64,000 nucleotides of DNA. It comes from Microvirga subterranea (GTDB lineage Bacteria > Pseudomonadota > Alphaproteobacteria > Rhizobiales > Beijerinckiaceae). The position numbers and the translations under genes were made by a program. The notes beneath the pieces were generated by a model. The model did no database searches. It saw only the letters and a list, made by a program, of their open reading frames with translations, and was not told the origin of the DNA. Numbering within the stretch: the first letter of the stretch is position 1; the number at the start of each line of letters is the position of its first letter. Of this stretch, positions 59,613-64,000 are shown in pieces. The stretch spans positions 356,069-420,068 of the forward strand of contig NZ_QQBB01000006.1 in assembly GCF_003350535.1 (NCBI RefSeq). The letters are read 5' to 3'.

Positions 59613-60358
59613 GAGAGCGGGTGCAGGCGTCGCCAGGCGAAGGCCGCGAAGACGCCCACGAGGGTCAGGGCTATGCCGTACCAGGTCAGGGCGTATTGCA
59701 GGTGGTTGTTGGGGAGGTCGAATTTCGTCTGGCCGCCCTTGGGCCAGCCGCCGGGATTGGGCGTCGCGTCCGCCTCCACGTAGAAGGGAGCGACCGGACC
59801 CGCGTTCCGGCCTTGCGCGATCGCCTGCGGGTCCCTGGCGAACCAGGCGTTCTTGGCAGGGTCGTCGGCCGGCGTGAAGGCGTTGCGCTCTTCGGGCGCG
59901 CGCACCAGACCGGTGACCGTCACCTCGCCGGCGGGCTGGCTCTCGGGCCGTTTGGCGGGATCCTTCAGCTCCATCGGGACGAAGCCGCGGTTGACCATGA
60001 CGAGGGCGCCGTCCGAAAGGCGCAGCGGGGTCATGAGGTAATAGCCCTGCAGGGCTCCCCGCTGGCCCGGCGCCAGGCCGTAGACCGGGGTCTCGAACGG
60101 GTGGAGGAAGGTGCCGGTCACCCGGACCCGGCGGAACTCGTCATCGGTAGCGTTCCAGCGGGACCATTCGGCCGGCGGCAGGATCGCGCCGGGCTCCCCG
60201 TGCGAGCGCGCCTCGATCCGGGCGATCAGGTCTTCCTTCCAGCCTTTGCGCTGGAGCTGCCAGGTGCCGAGCCCGATCAGGATCGCGAAGGCCACCAGGG
60301 CCGCCAGGCCGGGAACAACGAGGGAGCGGGCGGTCGGCGCCGCAGCAGGCCGGGTCAC
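59600..60358 (-). CDS. SURF1 family cytochrome oxidase assembly protein
   Basis: A 252-aa protein with two membrane helices (about 13-32 and 222-243) around a periplasmic domain. GLGTWQLQRKGWKEDLI and LVMVNRGFVP are SURF1 signatures. SURF1 helps insert heme a into subunit I of aa3 oxidase. The GTG at 60358 overlaps the DUF983 stop (GTGA). It is last in the cox assembly operon. Confidence 0.93.
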   Translation of the reverse strand: MTRPAAAPTARSLVVPGLAALVAFAILIGLGTWQLQRKGWKEDLIARIEARSHGEPGAILPPAEWSRWNATDDEFRRVRVTGTFLHPFETPVYGLAPGQRGALQGYYLMTPLRLSDGALVMVNRGFVPMELKDPAKRPESQPAGEVTVTGLVRAPEERNAFTPADDPAKNAWFARDPQAIAQGRNAGPVAPFYVEADATPNPGGWPKGGQTKFDLPNNHLQYALTWYGIALTLVGVFAAFAWRRLHPLSQPS

Positions 60359-60726
60359 TTCTGGATCCGCCCTTCTTCGGCCTTGTGGTGGTACTGTAGG
60401 GCCATGAGCACGCCCTTCGACGGCCGCACCAGCAGGAGGCTGAGAACGACGCTCAGGGCGAACCACATGACGAGGTGGAGCCAGATCGGCGGCGCGTAGG
60501 CGAACTCCACCCACAGGGCGAGGGCCACCACGACGATTCCCACGATGGACATGACGAAGAAGGCGGGCCCGTCGCCGGAATCTGCGAAGGCGAGGTCGAG
60601 GCCGCAGACCTCGCATCTCGGCCGCACCTTCAGGAAGCCCTGGAACATGTGGCCCTTGCCGCAGCGCGGGCACTTGCCCAGGAGGCCGGCGGTGACCGGG
60701 GAGGGAGCCGATGAATCCTGAGCCAA
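60355..60726 (-). CDS. DUF983 zinc-ribbon membrane protein
   Basis: A 123-aa protein. The N-terminal four-cysteine ribbon is CPRCGKGHMF ... CEVCGLDL (about 19-44), followed by two membrane helices (about 55-75 and 81-101). DUF983 proteins sit between ctaE and SURF1 in Rhizobiales and are presumed assembly factors. The TTG start at 60726 has GGAG eight bases upstream. Confidence 0.92.
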   Translation of the reverse strand: MAQDSSAPSPVTAGLLGKCPRCGKGHMFQGFLKVRPRCEVCGLDLAFADSGDGPAFFVMSIVGIVVVALALWVEFAYAPPIWLHLVMWFALSVVLSLLLVRPSKGVLMALQYHHKAEEGRIQK

Positions 60727-60798
60727 AGTGGATACTCCTGAGATCTTCCGTTGTGGAAGATGTGCCTGTCAGTTGGTGGGACAACGCCCAAAAGCGAA

Positions 60799-60818
60799 GG
60801 GCGGCTTTTCAGCCGCCC
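60799..60818 (-). terminator. Terminator-like hairpin after ctaE
   Basis: GGGCGGCT and AGCCGCCC enclose a TTTC loop. On the minus strand it is followed by TTCGCTTTTGG, and on the plus strand by TCGTTTTTG, so it could act on both. It lies 31 bp downstream of ctaE and 73 bp before the DUF983 start, so it may lower transcription of the assembly genes. Confidence 0.5.
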
Positions 60819-60848
60819 TCGTTTTTGTCGGTCGTGGTGAGAGCGGCG

Positions 60849-61706
60849 TCAGTGACCCGCTGCGTGGCCCCCGAAGCCCCACACGTAGATGGCGGCGAAG
60901 AGGAACAGCCAGACCACGTCGACGAAGTGCCAGTACCAGGCGGCGAACTCGAAGCCGAGATGCTGCTTGGGCGTGAAGTCGCCCCGATAGGCGCGCAGCA
61001 GGCAGACGGCCAGGAAGATCGTGCCGATGATCACGTGGGCGCCGTGGAAGCCCGTCGCCATGAAGAAGGTGGCGCCGTAGATGTTGCCCTTGAAGCCGAA
61101 CGTGGCGTGGCTGTACTCGTAGGCCTGGACGAACGAGAACACGATGCCGAGCAGGACCGTGAGCCAGAGGCCGGCCTTCAGGCCCTGACGGTCGTTCTCG
61201 AGGAGCGCGTGGTGCGCCCAGGTGACCGTGGTGCCCGAGGTGAGCAGGATCAGGGTGTTGAGCAGGGGCAGGTGCCAGGGATCGAAGGTCTCGATGCCCT
61301 TGGGCGGCCACATGCCGCCGAGCGCCTCGACGCGGGCGTACTGCATCGGGTCGTTCGGGTAGAGGGCGGCGTCGAAATAGGCCCAGAACCAGGCCACGAA
61401 GAACATCACCTCGGAGGCGATGAACATCATCATGCCGTAGCGATGGTGGAGCTGGACCACGCGGGTGTGGGAACCCGTGTTGGCCTCGCGGACCACGTCG
61501 CTCCACCAGCTGATCATCGTGTAGATGACGCCGATGATGCCGGCGCCGAAGATGAAGCCGCCGATATGCATGCCCGCGATGGCGAGGCCCTTCCACCATG
61601 TGACGAAGCCCGACGCCATCAGGAAGGCGCTGATCGAGCCGATGAGCGGCCACGGGCTGGGGTCGATGATGTGGTAATCGTGGTTCTTGGCGTGGGCCTC
61701 GGCCAT
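60849..61706 (-). CDS. ctaE: Cytochrome c oxidase subunit III
   Basis: A 285-aa subunit III of aa3-type oxidase with seven helices. [20 protein letters not shown] and the [14 protein letters not shown] segment are diagnostic. The C-terminal [13 protein letters not shown] is typical. It stabilises the proton path in subunit I. It lies 68 bp after ctaG in the cox operon. Confidence 0.96.
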   Translation of the reverse strand: MAEAHAKNHDYHIIDPSPWPLIGSISAFLMASGFVTWWKGLAIAGMHIGGFIFGAGIIGVIYTMISWWSDVVREANTGSHTRVVQLHHRYGMMMFIASEVMFFVAWFWAYFDAALYPNDPMQYARVEALGGMWPPKGIETFDPWHLPLLNTLILLTSGTTVTWAHHALLENDRQGLKAGLWLTVLLGIVFSFVQAYEYSHATFGFKGNIYGATFFMATGFHGAHVIIGTIFLAVCLLRAYRGDFTPKQHLGFEFAAWYWHFVDVVWLFLFAAIYVWGFGGHAAGH

Positions 61707-61774
61707 TTCGTGTCGTCTCCGTGCCTCGAAGGTGCGCTCGCTTTAAGACGTTTCTGTCTAGCTTGTCACGTCGA

Positions 61775-62368
61775 TTATTGAACGATGGGTTTCGGTGATG
61801 ATGTCGCGGCCTCCGCCACCGGCTTGCCGCCCTTTGAGGGGAAGTAGGTGTAGGAGAGCGTGACGGAGCTGAGATCCTTGATGTCCGCATCCTCGACGAG
61901 GCGCGGGTCGATGTAGAAGACGACCGCCGATTCGATCGTCTCGCCGGGCTTGAGCGTCTGCTCGGTGAAGCAGAAGCATTCCAGCTTGGAGAAATAGGTG
62001 CCCGCCAAGTCCGGCTGGACGTTGTAGGTGGCGATCCCGGTGGCCGGCTTGTCGCCCGTATTGGTGACCTTGTAGTAGACCGTGGTGGTCTCGCCGAGCT
62101 TGACCTTCACCTCGGGCGTCTCGGGCGAGAACCGCCAGGACAGGCCGGGCGAGACGTTGGCGTCGAACCGGACCGAGATGATCCGGTCGGCCACCTCGGA
62201 GCTGTTGTTGGCGCGCACGACGGGCGTGCCGCCGAAGCCGGTGACCTTGCAGAACAGGTCGTAGAGCGGCACCGACGCATAGGCCAGCCCGACCATGCCG
62301 ACGACGATGCCGGTGCAGGCGTAGACCGTGCGGCGCATCTTCCGTTGAAGCTGGAGCGGATCGGTCAT
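61775..62368 (-). CDS. ctaG: Cytochrome c oxidase assembly protein CtaG (Cox11)
   Basis: A 197-aa copper chaperone for the CuB site of subunit I. One N-terminal helix (about 15-35) is followed by an immunoglobulin-like domain. The copper cysteines are in the KLECFCFTEQ motif, plus a conserved Cys in DLFCKVTGFGG. The ATG at 62368 has GAGG seven bases upstream. It lies 8 bp after the CoxF-like gene. Confidence 0.96.
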   Translation of the reverse strand: MTDPLQLQRKMRRTVYACTGIVVGMVGLAYASVPLYDLFCKVTGFGGTPVVRANNSSEVADRIISVRFDANVSPGLSWRFSPETPEVKVKLGETTTVYYKVTNTGDKPATGIATYNVQPDLAGTYFSKLECFCFTEQTLKPGETIESAVVFYIDPRLVEDADIKDLSSVTLSYTYFPSKGGKPVAEAATSSPKPIVQ

Positions 62369-62376
62369 GGACGGCC

Positions 62377-62538
62377 TCACAAGGGTCTTTGCAGGACCTG
62401 CGGTCCCATCTTGGCGATGGTCACCACGTAGAACAGCACGACGAGCGCGCCAAGCGTCAGGGCAATGACGAGCGAGCGCTTGCGGCGGCGCTTCTGCTCC
62501 TCGGGAGTCAGGCGGGGAGGGGGGATCTGGTCAACCAT
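62377..62538 (-). CDS. CoxF-like small cytochrome oxidase protein (53 aa)
   Basis: A 53-aa protein translated from 62538: a charged N-terminus with TPEEQKRRRKRS, one membrane helix (about 22-41) and a C-terminal TIAKMGPQVLQRP that is typical of the small protein found between ctaB and ctaG in Rhizobiales. It starts 3 bp after the ctaB stop, so it is translationally linked. It is often missed because it is short. Its role in oxidase assembly is presumed from position. Confidence 0.75.
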   Translation of the reverse strand: MVDQIPPPRLTPEEQKRRRKRSLVIALTLGALVVLFYVVTIAKMGPQVLQRPL

Positions 62539-62541
62539 CGC

Positions 62542-63498
62542 TTACCCCATCACCGGCCGGAAGAAGCCGAGGCCATGCTCCGCCAGGAGGGTGGCGAAGA
62601 GCAGGAAGAGATAAAGGATCGAGAAGCCGAAGAGCTGCTGGGCCACGCGCATGGCCGGCTCGCCCTCGCGCAGGCGGTAGACCTGGGCCGCGAGCGCCAG
62701 CATGCCGAGCCCGCCGATCGTGGCGATGATCGCATAGGCCAAGCCGCCGAAGCCGTAGAGGACGGGCGCGAGGCCGAGGGGCGCCAGCAGGATTGTGTAG
62801 GCCAGGATCTGGCGGCGGGTGGAATCGGGGCCGGCCACGTTCGGCATCATGGGGATGCCGGCGCGCTCGTAGTCGCCCGACTTGACCAGCGCGAGCGCCC
62901 AGAAGTGGGGCGGCGTCCAGATGAAGATGATGGCGAAGAGGATGACGCTCTCCCAGCCCACATGGCCGGTGACGGCCGCCTGGGCCACGATCGGCGGAAG
63001 GGCGCCGGCGGCGCCGCCGATGACGATGTTCTGGGGCGTCGAGCGCTTCAGCCACATGGAGTAGACGACGACGTAGAAGAAGATCGTGAAGGCCAGGAGC
63101 CCGGCGGCGAGCCAGTTGCTGGCGAGGCCGAGCACGATCACGGAGCCGGCAGAGAGGGTGAGGCCGAAGGCCAGGGCCTCGCCGGGCTGGATCTTGCCGG
63201 CCGGAATCGGGCGCTTGCGCGTCCGGGTCATGACCGCGTCGATGTCCGCATCCCACCACATGTTCAGGCAGCCGGACGCGCCGCCGCCGACCGCGATCAT
63301 CAGGAGCGACGCGAAGGCCAGGACCGGGTTCACGTCGGGATGGACCACGACCATGCCAACGAGGGCCGTGAACACGACCAGGAACATCACCCGCGGCTTG
63401 AGCAGGGCGAAGAAGTCCGACACGTCGCCCTGCGAAACGCCCGCGGTGACGCGGCTCTCGGCGGGGGCTTCGGTCAAACTGTTCGATGCAATGGTCAT
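62542..63498 (-). CDS. ctaB: Protoheme IX farnesyltransferase
   Basis: A 318-aa membrane prenyltransferase converting heme b to heme O, precursor of heme a. Nine helices are expected. The Asp-rich motif is [15 protein letters not shown], with a second acidic region near the middle. The start at 63498 gives normal length. It lies downstream of ctaD in the cox operon. Confidence 0.96.
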   Translation of the reverse strand: MTIASNSLTEAPAESRVTAGVSQGDVSDFFALLKPRVMFLVVFTALVGMVVVHPDVNPVLAFASLLMIAVGGGASGCLNMWWDADIDAVMTRTRKRPIPAGKIQPGEALAFGLTLSAGSVIVLGLASNWLAAGLLAFTIFFYVVVYSMWLKRSTPQNIVIGGAAGALPPIVAQAAVTGHVGWESVILFAIIFIWTPPHFWALALVKSGDYERAGIPMMPNVAGPDSTRRQILAYTILLAPLGLAPVLYGFGGLAYAIIATIGGLGMLALAAQVYRLREGEPAMRVAQQLFGFSILYLFLLFATLLAEHGLGFFRPVMG

Positions 63499-63594
63499 GT
63501 CGATGAACTCTCGAAATGCTGGAGCAGGGCTGGAGCCCCTGGAGCCAGCTCCTCGCCGGAAAGCTTCCATATAGCAAGCTCTCGGGGGAGGAGC

Positions 63595-63613
63595 GGGCGG
63601 CATGATGCCGCCC
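63595..63613. other. Perfect palindromic hairpin between ctaD and ctaB
   Basis: GGGCGGCATGATGCCGCCC is a 19-base near-perfect palindrome just after the ctaD stop, without a U-tract on the minus strand. It may be an RNA-processing or stabilising hairpin that sets different levels for ctaD and the assembly genes. Confidence 0.4.
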
Positions 63614-63625
63614 GACTCTCTGATT

Positions 63626-64000
63626 TTAGTGACCCGTATCGACGATGCGGGGCAGGGTCTCGAACTGGTGGTACGGAGGCGGCGAGGGCAGCGTCCATTC
63701 CAGAGTCGTGGCGCCTTCGCCCCACGGGTTGCCGGCGGCCTTCTCCTTGCGGCTGAAGGCAAGGATCACGCCGAAGATGAAGACGAAGAGGCCGGCGAAG
63801 AAGATGTAGGAGCCGATCGAGGAGACCAGGTTCCAGCCGGCGAACGCGTCCGGATAGTCGGCGTAGCGGCGCGGCATGCCCGAGAGGCCCAGGAAGTGCA
63901 TCGGGAAGAACAGCACGTTGGCTCCGATGAAGGAGATCCAGAAGTGCAGGCGGCCGATCCAGTCCGGATAGACGTAGCCGGTGATCTTCGGGAACCAGTA
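63626..64000 (-). CDS. ctaD: Cytochrome c oxidase subunit I, C-terminal part (cut by window edge)
   Basis: The last 124 residues of subunit I, open to the window edge. The segment [20 protein letters not shown] followed by [13 protein letters not shown] is diagnostic for the C-terminal region of aa3 oxidase subunit I. The tail ends in a hydrophilic stretch with [11 protein letters not shown]. The heme and copper ligands lie outside the window. It is the first visible gene of the cox operon. Confidence 0.97.
   Translation of the reverse strand, partial: YWFPKITGYVYPDWIGRLHFWISFIGANVLFFPMHFLGLSGMPRRYADYPDAFAGWNLVSSIGSYIFFAGLFVFIFGVILAFSRKEKAAGNPWGEGATTLEWTLPSPPPYHQFETLPRIVDTGH

Overview
The window is high-GC DNA from an alphaproteobacterium, most likely order Hyphomicrobiales (Rhizobiales) and perhaps a Microvirga/Methylobacteriaceae-type genome. 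This is inferred from the run ctaD-ctaB-(53-aa CoxF-like)-ctaG-ctaE-DUF983-SURF1 at the right end, the ispH-thrB-rnhA order, a DUF1476 (ATPase zeta) protein, a DUF1127 protein and many dispersed palindromic repeats. No rRNA, tRNA, CRISPR array or intact transposase gene was seen.

Layout. 0.4-4.7 kb: an amino-acid catabolic operon (two M20 hydrolases plus a diaminopropionate ammonia-lyase) divergent from an Lrp/AsnC regulator. 4.7-9.4 kb: a cupin-AraC regulator divergent from a TPR protein and an MFS carrier, then a CPA1 cation/proton antiporter. 9.97-20.1 kb: an eleven-gene co-directional cluster of phosphate acyltransferase, acetate kinase, an unknown protein, a DUF3141 alpha/beta-hydrolase with a PHA-synthase-like Cys nucleophile, a FabI paralogue, an AI-2E-family membrane protein, a small membrane protein plus HlyD adaptor, an orphan F1-ATPase epsilon, a phasin-like protein and an orphan, N-terminally shortened F1-ATPase zeta. 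20.2-32.5 kb: accessory genes including a nucleotidyltransferase, a Sec-signal/SLH-like/RTX surface protein, LysR/MFS, VOC, DUF2239/GIY-YIG, an atypical L,D-transpeptidase and a methanethiol-oxidase-type SBP56 protein.

32.5-44 kb is a gene-poor, repeat-rich accessory stretch. It holds small unknown proteins, a Crp/Fnr regulator, a remnant of an L,D-transpeptidase gene, two full copies and one truncated copy of a structured leader RNA (with compensatory base changes between the full copies) in front of paralogous small membrane proteins, and a lower-GC TIR-domain gene sitting in the truncated copy. It also holds a pair of mirror-image arrays of TGAAAC/GTTTCA hexamers spaced 10-11 bp apart that flank an EamA transporter and a LysR regulator.

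44-64 kb is mostly core genome: DUF937, MATE and Kef-type transporters, ispH, thrB, rnhA, peroxiredoxin, a DsbD-like thiol protein, YqgE, a GGDEF/EAL protein, M16 protease, thrC, GNAT, and the aa3 oxidase assembly operon, cut by the window edge inside ctaD.

The most promising undescribed systems are (1) the 9.97-20.1 kb acyl-phosphate / PHA-synthase-like / ATPase epsilon-zeta cluster, (2) the helically phased TGAAAC arrays, and (3) the covarying leader RNA that can mask a ribosome-binding site. All functional links are inferred from sequence reading; no database search was run.
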